Shown here: one piece after another, positions 30,046-39,394 of the stretch
How positions within the stretch are numbered: the first letter of the stretch is position 1
Layout: every line of letters begins with the position of its first letter
Source: Lachnospiraceae bacterium
GTDB taxonomy: Bacteria; Bacillota; Clostridia; Lachnospirales; Lachnospiraceae
DNA length: 41,706 bases
NCBI GenBank assembly: GCA_024693225.1
Contig: JAILLI010000127.1
Span: 1-41,706 of the forward strand
Direction of reading: 5' to 3'
Program-made: the position numbers and the translations under genes
The notes under the pieces: model-generated
Databases searched by the model: none
Told to the model about the DNA's origin: nothing
The model's input: only the letters and a program-made list of their open reading frames with translations

Positions 30046-32073
30046 ATGAAGAAAACAGCACTGCTTTTTGCGGCAGTACTTGCAATAACAGCGGCAGATG
30101 CTGTGAGCATTACGACATCTGCGGCAGAGACGTCCGGATATGAGGTGGGGTACCAAAGCGGCCCCGCTCATGCGGAAGAAGGTCATACGGCTGACCGGAC
30201 CGGAGAAGGACGGGAAGCCGGAGAGGACAGGATAGAAAGGATCGACCTTGATCTGGCAGATGAAGTGGCCCAGTTCGGAGGTTATCCGAGGACTGAGGAA
30301 GAAGCCCCGGGTCCCGACTATGCATCGGATGCCGTTTCCGATAGGATAGCCGCTACCTTGTGCGATACCATCTCTTCTATGGGAGAAGGCGCAGATCTTG
30401 CAAAATACAGGCTTTCTTTTGATGCTGTAAGGCGTGTTGTCATAGACCTTATAAACGATCACCCCGAGTTTTTTAACCTTGTCGGAGTAAGCGCCGACGT
30501 AAGGAGCGGGGACGGAAGAGTTGCCGCCCTGCATTTTTCCTATGCGGCGGATGCTTCCGACCGGACTGCACAATATGAAGAAGAGGTTGAAAAGATCCTT
30601 TCGGGAATGGACGATTCCTGGACTGATGAGGCAAAGCTCCTCTATCTGCACGACTATCTGGTGACGAACTGCCGGTACGACCTGTCATATCAGAGACACT
30701 CGGCATTTGATGCCATAGTGGGCCATCTGTCTGTCTGCCACGGGTATGCCCTTGCCTACATGGATCTTGCCCGCAGGGCCGGGATCCCGGCATGTCTTGT
30801 ATGCAGCCGTGACTGTAATCATGCCTGGAACCTGGTAGAGCTTGACGGCCGGAAATATTACGTGGACTGTACGTGGGATGATCCTCTCAACAATTCCTCA
30901 GGAGGGAAGGAGTATCATCATTACAGGATGTACTGCAACCACACACACTTCCTTTGCAGCGGATCCATGATGGAGGAGCGCGGCCACAGCGGAAGCGACT
31001 GGAACTGTGACGGTGAGAACATAAACGGAAGATATGATGACAGGAAGTATGACAGGGCCCCCTGGAAGGTCACCTCTTCTCCTGCGGCCATCCTGCCGGA
31101 CGGCAGGATCCTGTATATCTCATCGGGCAGGTCTTTCGGCGGATACAGTGCCTTTCTCTATGACTTTGAAAGCGACAGCTTAAAGGAGTTTGAGGGGGAT
31201 TATGAAAAGCTCAGCTGTCCGGCAGCGGCAGACGGGAATGTATACGTAAATGACAGATACAGCATCTATCGCCTCAACATATCAGACGGAAGATGGACCC
31301 TTATATATACTTTAAGTGCAAAAGAACAGAAAAGGGGCAAGATATACGGTATAGAAGGGGAAGGAACCTGTATCAGATATGATCTTGGTTCCGGCAATCT
31401 GGAGAGAAACTTCGTATGGTCAGGAAGCATCGAAGTGGGTGATATTGAAGAGGAAAGCGATGCGTCAGACGTGGCCGGAGAGGACAGCCTGCCGGAGGAA
31501 GAGGACAGGGTGCCGGAAAGCGTTGAAAACCTCACCGCTGTCAATGTGGCGGACGGCGTAAAGCTTAAATGGGATGAAAGTGAAGACGTGGACGGCTACC
31601 TGGTCGCAAGGAACACGGGTTCCGGATATAAGATCATCGCGGATCTTTCGGAAACGGTCTACAGGGACGATACCGCCACAAAGAACGGAAAGAAGTACCT
31701 GTACAGGGTAAGGGCCTACAGGATGGCGGATGGCAGAGCCCGTAAGAGTGAGGCCTCATCCGTTGCAAGGATATACAGGCTGCCTAAGGTCAAAATATCA
31801 AAGGCTGCGAACAAAACCGGGAATAAGCTTGTAATAACCTGGAAGAAGAATTCAAAGTGCAGCGGATATCAGGTAGAATACTCTGCCGATAAGGATTTTG
31901 AAAAGGGGAAGACCATAAATATCCGGTCGGCTTCGACCATATCAAAGAAGATATCCTCCCTTAAGAAGAACGGGACCTATTATGTAAGGGTCCGCGCTTA
32001 CAAAAAGGTAAACGGGCATAAGTATTACGGGCCCTGGAGTACGTATAAGAAGGGCATTAAGATCAGAAAATAG
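30046..32073 (+). CDS. Secreted transglutaminase-like protein with Fn3 tail (copy 1)
   Basis: A 675-residue exported protein. An N-terminal signal peptide (MKKTALLFAAVLAITAADAV, cleaved near residue 28) is followed by an acidic linker. The transglutaminase-like cysteine protease core (~185-300) has the triad C231 in SVCHGYALAY, H259 in NHAWN and D274 in YVDCTWDDP. A beta-propeller-like region (~330-470, repeats such as PDGRILYISSG) follows, then two fibronectin type III-like domains (~495-675). It has no sortase motif or membrane anchor, so it is likely released or held by the Fn3 tail. It starts at ATG 30046, with a weak ribosome site. The downstream paralogue follows after 14 bases. Substrate unknown; members crosslink or cleave cell-wall peptides. 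Confidence 0.85.
   Translation: MKKTALLFAAVLAITAADAVSITTSAAETSGYEVGYQSGPAHAEEGHTADRTGEGREAGEDRIERIDLDLADEVAQFGGYPRTEEEAPGPDYASDAVSDRIAATLCDTISSMGEGADLAKYRLSFDAVRRVVIDLINDHPEFFNLVGVSADVRSGDGRVAALHFSYAADASDRTAQYEEEVEKILSGMDDSWTDEAKLLYLHDYLVTNCRYDLSYQRHSAFDAIVGHLSVCHGYALAYMDLARRAGIPACLVCSRDCNHAWNLVELDGRKYYVDCTWDDPLNNSSGGKEYHHYRMYCNHTHFLCSGSMMEERGHSGSDWNCDGENINGRYDDRKYDRAPWKVTSSPAAILPDGRILYISSGRSFGGYSAFLYDFESDSLKEFEGDYEKLSCPAAADGNVYVNDRYSIYRLNISDGRWTLIYTLSAKEQKRGKIYGIEGEGTCIRYDLGSGNLERNFVWSGSIEVGDIEEESDASDVAGEDSLPEEEDRVPESVENLTAVNVADGVKLKWDESEDVDGYLVARNTGSGYKIIADLSETVYRDDTATKNGKKYLYRVRAYRMADGRARKSEASSVARIYRLPKVKISKAANKTGNKLVITWKKNSKCSGYQVEYSADKDFEKGKTINIRSASTISKKISSLKKNGTYYVRVRAYKKVNGHKYYGPWSTYKKGIKIRK
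32033..32072 (+). repeat. 40-nt identical 3' end shared by the transglutaminase paralogues (copy 1)
   Basis: The last 40 bases before the final stop base are identical to 34573-34612, encoding WSTYKKGIKIRK, while the sequences just upstream differ at many sites. This fits a recent partial conversion or strong constraint on the tail. Confidence 0.85.
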
Positions 32074-32087
32074 GAAGTGGCAAACAG

Positions 32088-34613
32088 ATGATGAAACAGA
32101 AGATCATATTGGTACCAGTGCTGGCACTGGCCTGCACCTGCACATCCGTGTATGGTATGGATGCTGCGAAAGAGCTGCCTTCATATGAAGAGACCCTGTC
32201 GGAAGAGACCGCAGAGTCTCTTTGTTTTGATGAGGGGGCTGCAGATACCCTCCCCGGGGAAGAGACCACGCAGTCTCTTTATTCCGGGACCAAGGACGTC
32301 CTTGCCTCAGAGCCGGGAGAAGAGGCAGGAGATGAAGACGGCCATGTGGCCGAAGCTTATGGTAACATCCTTGAGTTCAACCTTAACGATGAGGTTGCCA
32401 TGTTCGGAGGATACCCCGCAGCCCATATGGGGGCTGCAGATGGTGACCGGGCTTACAGCAACACAGACAATGACCTTTACCGGGCCATAGATGATGCCAT
32501 TGGAAGTTTTGAGGAAAAGATCGACCTTTCATCATACGGCGCAGATCCCGACAGGGTAAAAAGACAGGTGATCAATGTCCTTAATGATAATCCCGCCTAC
32601 TTTACGGTAAGTGCTGCAGGTGCTGATATGGATGCAAATGACGGGACCGTTTCGGCTCTTCGCATTTCCTATATCAAGGATGCTTCAGACAAGGCCGACA
32701 GATATGAAGCCGCGGTGAAAAAGGTCATATCCGGTATCAGGGATGACTGGACCGAGGAAGCCAAGTTCATGTACCTTCACGACTGGCTTGTCACCAACTG
32801 CCAGTATGACCTGTCCCTTAAGAGATATACGGCTTATGATGCCATAGTGGAGCACCTTTCCATATGTAACGGATATTCACTGGCCTATGAGGATCTGGCA
32901 AGGCATGCGGGTCTGTGGGGTTACTATGTATCAAGCGTCGGTATGAACCATGCATGGAATGTGGTTAAGATCGGGGACAAGAAGTATTATGTGGACTGTA
33001 CATATGATGATCCCATTATGGATGGCGGACATTGCTATAAGATGAACTGCAGTCATAATGATTTCCTGTGCAGCCAGACCAGGCTTGCTTCCAACCACGG
33101 GGGTCGTGACTGGCTGTGCAGGGGCGAGGTCATATACGGAAAGTATGATGATAAGACCTTTGATGATGCCCCCTGGAGGAAATTTACGACTTCTCCCGCT
33201 GCCATATGTGATGATGGCAGGATAATATATATCGGAACGTCGGCATCAAGAGAAGGATACACAAGTGCATACGATTATGATCCCGCTACCCGGCAGGAGA
33301 CCGAATACAGAAAATATGCGGGAAGCCTTGATTATTACAGCTGTCCTGTGGCTGTCGGCAATAAGGTATATGTCAGCAATTTCGACAGTCTCTTCCGGTT
33401 GGACCGGGCAGCAGGCAGGCTTTCTTTTGCATATACCCTGACAGATGCAGAGAAGAAAAAAGGGAAGATCTACGGCATAGAATGTTCAGGCAAAAAGATA
33501 AGATATGATATCGGAAAAGGATATACGGAAAAGGATCTTGTAAAGTCCGGATATTATGATCCGTCGGCAGATACAGGTGTAAAGTCCCTAACGGTTGACA
33601 GGACCGAGGTAGAGATCGGCGAAGTCGGGCAGAAGGCTGTGATAACGGCGACTACGGTCCCGGCCAACTCAGCCGTCAGATGGTTTTCATCGGATCCCGG
33701 TGTGGTATCGGTAAAAGACGGCGTGATAGAGGCCAGGTATAGAGGAGAGGCGGTCATCTACGCCGTTTCCGGGGACCGGGAGGCTTCCTGCCTTGTTACC
33801 GTAGGTACAGCTATAAGGCTTGATAAAAGTGAGCTGACACTATTTGACGGGGAATCTGAAAAGCTCATACCCACAGTCATAAATCCGAAGAACAGCAACA
33901 CCAACTCCTTCAGCTGGCTGAGCTTCGATAAGTCGGTTGCAACGGTTGATCCGGACGGAACGGTCCATGCGGTGGCCCCCGGGAGGACATATATAGAGGT
34001 CGACGGGTTTGGCGGATATGCCTTCTGTGATGTTACGGTAAAGGGAGCAAAGCCCGATGCGCCGGCAAACGTACATGTCGAAAATGCTGCAGGGGCTACC
34101 CTGGTTTCCTGGGATCCGGCCGGGGGAGCAACAGGATATATCATTTACCGGAGCACGGGTGGATCCTTCAAAAAAGTCGGAAATGCAGCCGGAAATACAT
34201 ATAAGGACGATAAGGCCACAAAGAAGGGGAAGAAGTATTCGTACAAGGTAAAAGCGGTAAGAAGCGCGGGCGGCAAAAAGTATTACAGTACTTTTTCAAA
34301 GCCGGCAACCATTTACCGTCTGCCGCAGTCTAAGATAAAGAGTGTGGCAAATAAAGCGAAAAGATCCCTTAAGGTCTCCTGGAAGGGTGTAAAGGGATGC
34401 AGCGGCTATCTGATACAGTATTCTTTGGATAAGGATTTTACAGATGCCGGGACCATGGTCACAAACTCGGCAAAGACCCTGTCGAAGACCATAAAGGGCC
34501 TTAAAAAGAACAGGACATACTATGTAAGGGTCTGCCCTTACAAGGCTGTCGGCGGAATGAGGTACTCCGGAGCCTGGAGTACGTATAAGAAGGGCATTAA
34601 GATCAGAAAATAA
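32088..34613 (+). CDS. Secreted transglutaminase-like protein with Big_2 and Fn3 tail (copy 2)
   Basis: A paralogue of the preceding gene, 841 residues. Signal peptide MMKQKIILVPVLALACTCTS, acidic linker, then the conserved LNDEVAMFGGYP segment shared with copy 1. The transglutaminase-like core has C260 in SICNGYSLAY, H288 in NHAWN and D303 in YVDCTYDDP. After a propeller-like region it carries two Big_2 domains (~495-650; SVRWFSSDP-like and SFSWLSFDKSVATVD) that copy 1 lacks, then two Fn3-like domains ending in the same WSTYKKGIKIRK. It starts at ATG 32088 after AGGAAGTGG (ATG 32091 also possible). It is convergent with the Sel1-like gene five bases downstream. Confidence 0.87.
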   Translation: MMKQKIILVPVLALACTCTSVYGMDAAKELPSYEETLSEETAESLCFDEGAADTLPGEETTQSLYSGTKDVLASEPGEEAGDEDGHVAEAYGNILEFNLNDEVAMFGGYPAAHMGAADGDRAYSNTDNDLYRAIDDAIGSFEEKIDLSSYGADPDRVKRQVINVLNDNPAYFTVSAAGADMDANDGTVSALRISYIKDASDKADRYEAAVKKVISGIRDDWTEEAKFMYLHDWLVTNCQYDLSLKRYTAYDAIVEHLSICNGYSLAYEDLARHAGLWGYYVSSVGMNHAWNVVKIGDKKYYVDCTYDDPIMDGGHCYKMNCSHNDFLCSQTRLASNHGGRDWLCRGEVIYGKYDDKTFDDAPWRKFTTSPAAICDDGRIIYIGTSASREGYTSAYDYDPATRQETEYRKYAGSLDYYSCPVAVGNKVYVSNFDSLFRLDRAAGRLSFAYTLTDAEKKKGKIYGIECSGKKIRYDIGKGYTEKDLVKSGYYDPSADTGVKSLTVDRTEVEIGEVGQKAVITATTVPANSAVRWFSSDPGVVSVKDGVIEARYRGEAVIYAVSGDREASCLVTVGTAIRLDKSELTLFDGESEKLIPTVINPKNSNTNSFSWLSFDKSVATVDPDGTVHAVAPGRTYIEVDGFGGYAFCDVTVKGAKPDAPANVHVENAAGATLVSWDPAGGATGYIIYRSTGGSFKKVGNAAGNTYKDDKATKKGKKYSYKVKAVRSAGGKKYYSTFSKPATIYRLPQSKIKSVANKAKRSLKVSWKGVKGCSGYLIQYSLDKDFTDAGTMVTNSAKTLSKTIKGLKKNRTYYVRVCPYKAVGGMRYSGAWSTYKKGIKIRK
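34573..34612 (+). repeat. 40-nt identical 3' end shared by the transglutaminase paralogues (copy 2)
   Basis: Identical to 32033-32072 over 40 bases; the preceding base already differs (G against C). Confidence 0.85.
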
Positions 34614-34618
34614 GCAGC

Positions 34619-35578
34619 CTATAATTCCATGGCTATGTCATATACAGCCGGGTTCAGCTCCTTGATGCAGTCCATATGCTCGTTTAAGAGTTCTATGTTG
34701 GTATCATAGTCCTTATGGAAATACTTGATCAGGTTAAAGTAGGCCCAGGCACTGTTGGTATCGGGATATACCGTCGCCTTTTTGAAGTACTTCTTTGCGA
34801 AGGTGATATTGATGTAATCGTGGAGATAGACCTTATCTCCCGATGATGAGCGGACCTCGCCGGTCATGTAAAAAAGTCCCAGACGGTTGGCGGCGTAGGG
34901 TTCATACCTGTCCGCAGATATGGTCAGGTAGTGGATGAAACTGTTGACGTGTTCGTTTATGTCCCCCGCACCCCGGACAATTATGTCCGCTTCTTTTGCG
35001 GCAAGATTGTTACAGGCGTATACATAACCGCCTTCAGCGGCCTCGTCGAAGCAGTCTTCGGAAGTAGCCGGCTCGTCAAGGCGAGCGGCCAGAGCCGGGG
35101 CCTCATCTATGATCCTTCCGATCAGGTTGACGGCAGCAGGCGATCTTATGGCGGAAAGCGTTGCAAGCGCCAGATCCAGGGCGCAGCTTAAGCGTTCCTG
35201 CCGGGTCATGTTTTCTATCTCATCTATTGTCTCACATTTTTTCAGTATCGATTCGCACTTGTAGTTCACAAGGTAATAGCCTATGAAATAAAAGGAAAGG
35301 GGCGTACCGTCACCCGTACACGTTATCTCGCTCCCGTTAAAGCTTATGCCGGCAGACTGGCAGTACATGGGAAAGGCCTTGCTGTAATTGTTCCTGCAGG
35401 GTATCTTGCGGTAAAAGAGAAGGTCGGCATAGGACTTTAAGGCCGCCTTGTTGCCGGTCTGGGCGAGACATATGATCTCCCTTTCGGCGGAAGGGGAGCT
35501 GTACCCGTATTTTTCAAATACGGTCTCGTTTAATATCTCTTCATCGACTCTGTAGGTGTTGTTGCATGTGATCCTCAT
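34619..35578 (-). CDS. Sel1/TPR-like helical repeat protein
   Basis: A 319-residue protein without signal peptide, so cytoplasmic. The start is ATG 35578 (MRITCNNTYRVDEE) after AAGGAGGACAAA; the open frame extends to 35605 without a better site. The C-terminal half shows Sel1-like helical units (AANRLGLFYMTGEV, FAKKYFKKATVYP, SAWAYFNLIKYF), and the centre has an AAEGGYVYACNNLA repeat unit. Such proteins are scaffolds for other proteins, so a binding role is inferred. It lies 62 bp after the DUF6020 gene on the same strand and has its own strong ribosome site; it may belong to that operon. The repeat count is low and family membership approximate. Confidence 0.65.
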   Translation of the reverse strand: MRITCNNTYRVDEEILNETVFEKYGYSSPSAEREIICLAQTGNKAALKSYADLLFYRKIPCRNNYSKAFPMYCQSAGISFNGSEITCTGDGTPLSFYFIGYYLVNYKCESILKKCETIDEIENMTRQERLSCALDLALATLSAIRSPAAVNLIGRIIDEAPALAARLDEPATSEDCFDEAAEGGYVYACNNLAAKEADIIVRGAGDINEHVNSFIHYLTISADRYEPYAANRLGLFYMTGEVRSSSGDKVYLHDYINITFAKKYFKKATVYPDTNSAWAYFNLIKYFHKDYDTNIELLNEHMDCIKELNPAVYDIAMEL

Positions 35579-35640
35579 TTTGTCCTCCTTGGGCCGTAAG
35601 GTCATTGATCATCTGCCGCCTGTATGTCCGTTCCTTTGTC

Positions 35641-37443
35641 TTAATTATCTTCTTCGGGAGTGTCAACCTCATTCTCCACGGGATCAGCTGCAGCCGCTTT
35701 GGTAAGCTGGGCTGTACTGCCTTTTAAGGTTATCGCAAAGAGGATGGGAAGGGCTGTGAACAGGGGGTACATATATCGGAATTCCGCATATACCGGTGAT
35801 GACACGAGCAGGGATAGGAGTATGGCAAGTATGGGGACGGCGGCAATGATACCGGCCCGGTTTTTTGTCGCTATGTTTCTTACAAAGAGTACCAGTACGA
35901 TCCATACGAACATGCCTATGGCCGTAAAGAGCTGGAAGGCGCGGACATTGTAGAAGAGCCAGAGATATCTGTCCATAAAGCGCAGGACACCCGGGGAGAA
36001 GACCGTGCGGCTTATCCCGAGGTCATTTTCCTCCACGTCCCAGAACCATACCCAGTAATTATAGCCCGAATTCCAGTAGCCGCATGTGCTGTCGACCCAG
36101 GCAAAAACGCACAGGGAAGGATTGTGGATGACCGTTCGCAGGTAGACCTGTGCAAAAGATCCCATGTTCTTTGTAAGATATTCCTCATTCCCGAAGTCGC
36201 GTATGGCATTCTTGATGGGGTCGGATATGTCGGGATCGTATATGTCCTTAATGGATGAAACATCTATGATATTTGAAAGAAAGGCTTCATCCTCCGGGGT
36301 CATGTACCCTCCTTCGGCTACGACCCTTGATATCTGCTGGAGGGGAATGCTCAAGGATTCCACAGTATCGGGCTGGACAACGTTAAGGGAAGAAAGGACG
36401 TTGTGTTTGAGTACGAATGATAAGACGATGACAAGGGGCATCATGACCAGAAGGGATCTGTGCTTTCTCATGAGGAGCACCACTCCCGCAAAGACGAATA
36501 CGTAGGCAAAGAGGCCGTTGCTCCGTATCAGGCATATGAGTACGGAAAAGAGGGCAAAAGCCACATAAGTCCAAAAGCCCGCCATATCCCGTTCTATCCT
36601 TATAAGCAGTATGATCAGTATGGTCACAAAGGCTCCGAAGAATACATCCTTCCAGACCGTGAAGGAAAACATTATATGAAAGGGCATGAGGGCATACCAG
36701 GCGGCAGCAAGCCTTATCATCCACCGGGGCATGCCGAGTGAGGCGATATTATAAGTAACATATGCAAAGCTCGCAGCCATGAAGAGTATCTGGAATACGA
36801 CATATAACATGACTGCCCTGTTGATATCGCCGAAGATCATAAGACCGGCCCGGATAAAAGCCCCGAGTATCATGGTGTGGTAGAAGGGCTGGTGGTTGCT
36901 GTAGGTGCCCGTATAGATCTGACGGACCTGGTCTATGCTGTCGAGCGACATAAGACCGGGAAAATAGGATGAAAAGTAGACCGTAAGGTAGATAAGGGAT
37001 ATCAGGCAGAAGGGGATCAGGAATGAAAGAGTGAGCCTGCGGCGATCGACCTGTACGGTCAATACCGTAAAGGCTTTTTCGACAAATATCGTATATACCA
37101 GTATGCAAAGGGTACATGTGAAAGTTCCCGCCATGATGAAGAAGATCAGCATAAGCTTTACCAGTCGGGAAAAGAGGACGGTGCAGTCCCCGGGAAGTTC
37201 GGGATGCTGCCAGATATCGTAGTTGGCAAGGGTTATGAATATGGCGGATATAAGTGAGGCCGCAAGGGCAAGCCGGTATCCGCGCGTTTTACGGGGGCAG
37301 TCAATGTTTTTGATCTTCAAAAGACAGAAGATGCCAAAGACGGCCGCAAGGAGATAGGGACCGTATAAAGAGCGCGTATCCGTCAGGGTGATCGCACCGG
37401 TCAATATGAAGAATATGCAAAAAAAGAGTGTTCTGTTCTTCAA
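35641..37443 (-). CDS. DUF6020 polytopic GT-C-like membrane protein
   Basis: A 600-residue protein with about 12-13 TM helices. It has the features of DUF6020 / GT-C type glycosyltransferase-like proteins: a large outer loop after early helices with FPGLMSLDSIDQVRQI and SNHQPFYHTMILGAF, then FTVWKDVFFGAF and LIRSNGLFAYVF, then a soluble outside stretch (~370-480) before the last helices. It starts at TTG 37443, eight bases after GGCAGG; the nearest upstream ATG runs into a stop. It follows the GT-C-like gene at 37458 by 14 bases, so the two are an operon. It may transfer or remodel sugars on cell-surface polymers, which is inference from topology. Confidence 0.75.
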   Translation of the reverse strand: MKNRTLFFCIFFILTGAITLTDTRSLYGPYLLAAVFGIFCLLKIKNIDCPRKTRGYRLALAASLISAIFITLANYDIWQHPELPGDCTVLFSRLVKLMLIFFIMAGTFTCTLCILVYTIFVEKAFTVLTVQVDRRRLTLSFLIPFCLISLIYLTVYFSSYFPGLMSLDSIDQVRQIYTGTYSNHQPFYHTMILGAFIRAGLMIFGDINRAVMLYVVFQILFMAASFAYVTYNIASLGMPRWMIRLAAAWYALMPFHIMFSFTVWKDVFFGAFVTILIILLIRIERDMAGFWTYVAFALFSVLICLIRSNGLFAYVFVFAGVVLLMRKHRSLLVMMPLVIVLSFVLKHNVLSSLNVVQPDTVESLSIPLQQISRVVAEGGYMTPEDEAFLSNIIDVSSIKDIYDPDISDPIKNAIRDFGNEEYLTKNMGSFAQVYLRTVIHNPSLCVFAWVDSTCGYWNSGYNYWVWFWDVEENDLGISRTVFSPGVLRFMDRYLWLFYNVRAFQLFTAIGMFVWIVLVLFVRNIATKNRAGIIAAVPILAILLSLLVSSPVYAEFRYMYPLFTALPILFAITLKGSTAQLTKAAAADPVENEVDTPEEDN

Positions 37444-37457
37444 GACATCCTGCCTTT

Positions 37458-39119
37458 TTATTTAGATAAAGGGGTGTATACCGGTTCCAGGTTTTCGAAT
37501 ATGTTGCGGTCAAATACCCATATGTACATGTTGTCCTGATATTTGATCTCTTCGATCTTGTTTTTGCCCAGAGTATCCGCTGCGTAGTCAAGATCCTCGT
37601 CGGCAACGACCACAAAATATCTGTCCGTATCCTGTGCATCCTCATACTCCCACGGCTCAGACTGGTAGCGCCTTACTTCATAGGAGCCGTCAGGGTATAT
37701 GGTGATGGGACTTACGACTATCTTTCCGTCGGAGAGGACGGTCGCGGCATTTGCCGAATTCCAGAAGGAAGATGAATAGCCCCTTGTAAGGCCGTGCTCT
37801 TCAAATATGGCTATGAGCCGGTCGTTCTGGTTGGCATCAGTTGCCGAAGGGATGGATCTTACCGTCAGCATGGAGATAAGGGTGCAGACGGCAAGGACGG
37901 GTATCAGAAGGACGATCCACCGTACATAAAGGCGATTTTTCAGCATATATACCGTATATAAAAGGGTGACCATAAGGGAGGCACAGGCCAGGTGGGCAAG
38001 CCTCCAGTTGGATACAAGAGCATAGCTTACGGAATAGGTCAGAAGCGTTATGGCGAACATGAGCCAGTAGTAGAGTATGAGCAGGCGCAGCAGGCGGTTT
38101 GTTATCTTCTTATATGAGATCGCGGCAAAGACGGGTACTATCAGGAGAATAAGGGCAAATACATACATGACCAGTATCCTGATACCGTCAAAGCTCTGCA
38201 TAAGGACATCATCGGGCGAATCCCCGGTCAGGACCTTGATCCATTCCAGAAGGAAGGGGCTCTGTTTCCATACCCATCCGTCAGAGGGCAGAAGGGCCGT
38301 GATCGAATCCTCGTAGGTGCTTGACGAGAAGAAGACGAACTTGATGATCACGCCAATTAGGCCGCCGGCGGATATTATACCTGTATCGGTTATAAGACCC
38401 TTATCATGTTCAAGGGAAATGGGTGTCTTGTCAAGATAGCGCTCCAGGATCAGGGATGCGACAAAGGGGACAAAAAAGAGCAGGATGGTAGCCACCCCGT
38501 TTGTGGTACACAACAGGCACCATATGGCCGTAAGACAGATGAAGACACGGGATCTTGCGGCTTTTTTTCCGGCTTGCTGTGATGCCCCGTCGCCTGCGCG
38601 CAGGTCCCCGTCAAAGGATGAAGACCTTGACAGAAGACAGAAAGCCACGCACATAAAGACTATGACCAGGCTGTAATGGATTATGTGTCCGTAGAAGATC
38701 ATCCGTGTGATCACAGATGAGCACATGAGTATCAGCGTAATGCCCGACAGGGCGAAGGCGCAGCCGTATGAACACTTTGCCGACCGGAAAAACCATACGA
38801 GGACTGCGGCAAATATGAGGACGAAGATCGTCATCCCCAGCTGGTGGGAAAAATATGTAAGTCCGAAGGCAGCCACTATGGGGATCATCAGGGGAATGCC
38901 CGAAAAAGGCAGGAAATATGCGTACCAGTAATCGGGATTGTAGAATTTGCCGCTTTCCACCGACGCGTTTGCCCATAGCAGGGTGTCGGTAAAATCGGCA
39001 TTGAACTCAGCCCTGCATCTTTTATATATGTAGAAAATGACCACGGCAAGGCCCAGTGCCAGTATGAAGGCACCGGCCGCAGACCATATGATTTTTCGCT
39101 TTCTGTCGGAATTTCCCAT
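37458..39119 (-). CDS. GT-C-like polytopic membrane protein (leaderless start)
   Basis: A 553-residue protein with ~10-11 TM helices. After TM1, an acidic outside loop DFTDTLLWANASVESGK resembles the early Asp-containing loop of GT-C lipid-dependent glycosyltransferases. A ~110-residue soluble C-terminal domain ends the protein (SDGKIVVSPITIYPDGSYE...). It starts at ATG 39119 (MGNSDRKRKIIW). No ribosome site precedes it: the promoter -10 TATAAT is separated from the ATG by six bases, implying a leaderless mRNA. It is the first gene of a minus-strand operon with the DUF6020 gene. No firm family is assigned. Confidence 0.72.
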   Translation of the reverse strand: MGNSDRKRKIIWSAAGAFILALGLAVVIFYIYKRCRAEFNADFTDTLLWANASVESGKFYNPDYWYAYFLPFSGIPLMIPIVAAFGLTYFSHQLGMTIFVLIFAAVLVWFFRSAKCSYGCAFALSGITLILMCSSVITRMIFYGHIIHYSLVIVFMCVAFCLLSRSSSFDGDLRAGDGASQQAGKKAARSRVFICLTAIWCLLCTTNGVATILLFFVPFVASLILERYLDKTPISLEHDKGLITDTGIISAGGLIGVIIKFVFFSSSTYEDSITALLPSDGWVWKQSPFLLEWIKVLTGDSPDDVLMQSFDGIRILVMYVFALILLIVPVFAAISYKKITNRLLRLLILYYWLMFAITLLTYSVSYALVSNWRLAHLACASLMVTLLYTVYMLKNRLYVRWIVLLIPVLAVCTLISMLTVRSIPSATDANQNDRLIAIFEEHGLTRGYSSSFWNSANAATVLSDGKIVVSPITIYPDGSYEVRRYQSEPWEYEDAQDTDRYFVVVADEDLDYAADTLGKNKIEEIKYQDNMYIWVFDRNIFENLEPVYTPLSK

Positions 39120-39125
39120 GGCGCC

Positions 39126-39154
39126 ATTATATAACGAGACGGCCTCTTATTCAA
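39126..39154 (-). promoter_or_regulatory. Promoter abutting the GT-C-like gene
   Basis: On the minus strand TTGAAT (39154-39149), a 17-bp spacer, a perfect TATAAT (39131-39126), then GGCGCC and the ATG. Transcription would begin at or next to the start codon. Confidence 0.68.
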
Positions 39155-39270
39155 CTTAATCCGCCCAAAAGGGCCGGCGGTATTTTGGTCAAGGCTTTTT
39201 AGCCGGAAGGATCCTTGGCCGCCCCAACTGACATTATCATAAGTTAATAATATCACCGACCGCCCGAACT

Positions 39271-39299
39271 TGCTCATAATAGTACCTTCTGCTACAATA
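39271..39299 (+). promoter_or_regulatory. Promoter of the broken PilZ gene
   Basis: TTGCTC (39271-39276), 17 bp, TACAAT (39294-39299). A 7-bp stem GGCAGGA/TCCTGCC lies in the leader around 39342-39371. A stem with GGTCAAGG/CCTTGGCC arms at 39187-39220 lies between this and the divergent promoter. Confidence 0.55.
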
Positions 39300-39394
39300 T
39301 CTCTGTATGCGGATCCATCGAAGATCTGCAAAGTATCGGGGCAGGATATGGTTTTACATGCCCTCCTGCCGTAAGAAGGAGAGTGACCCGTCTT

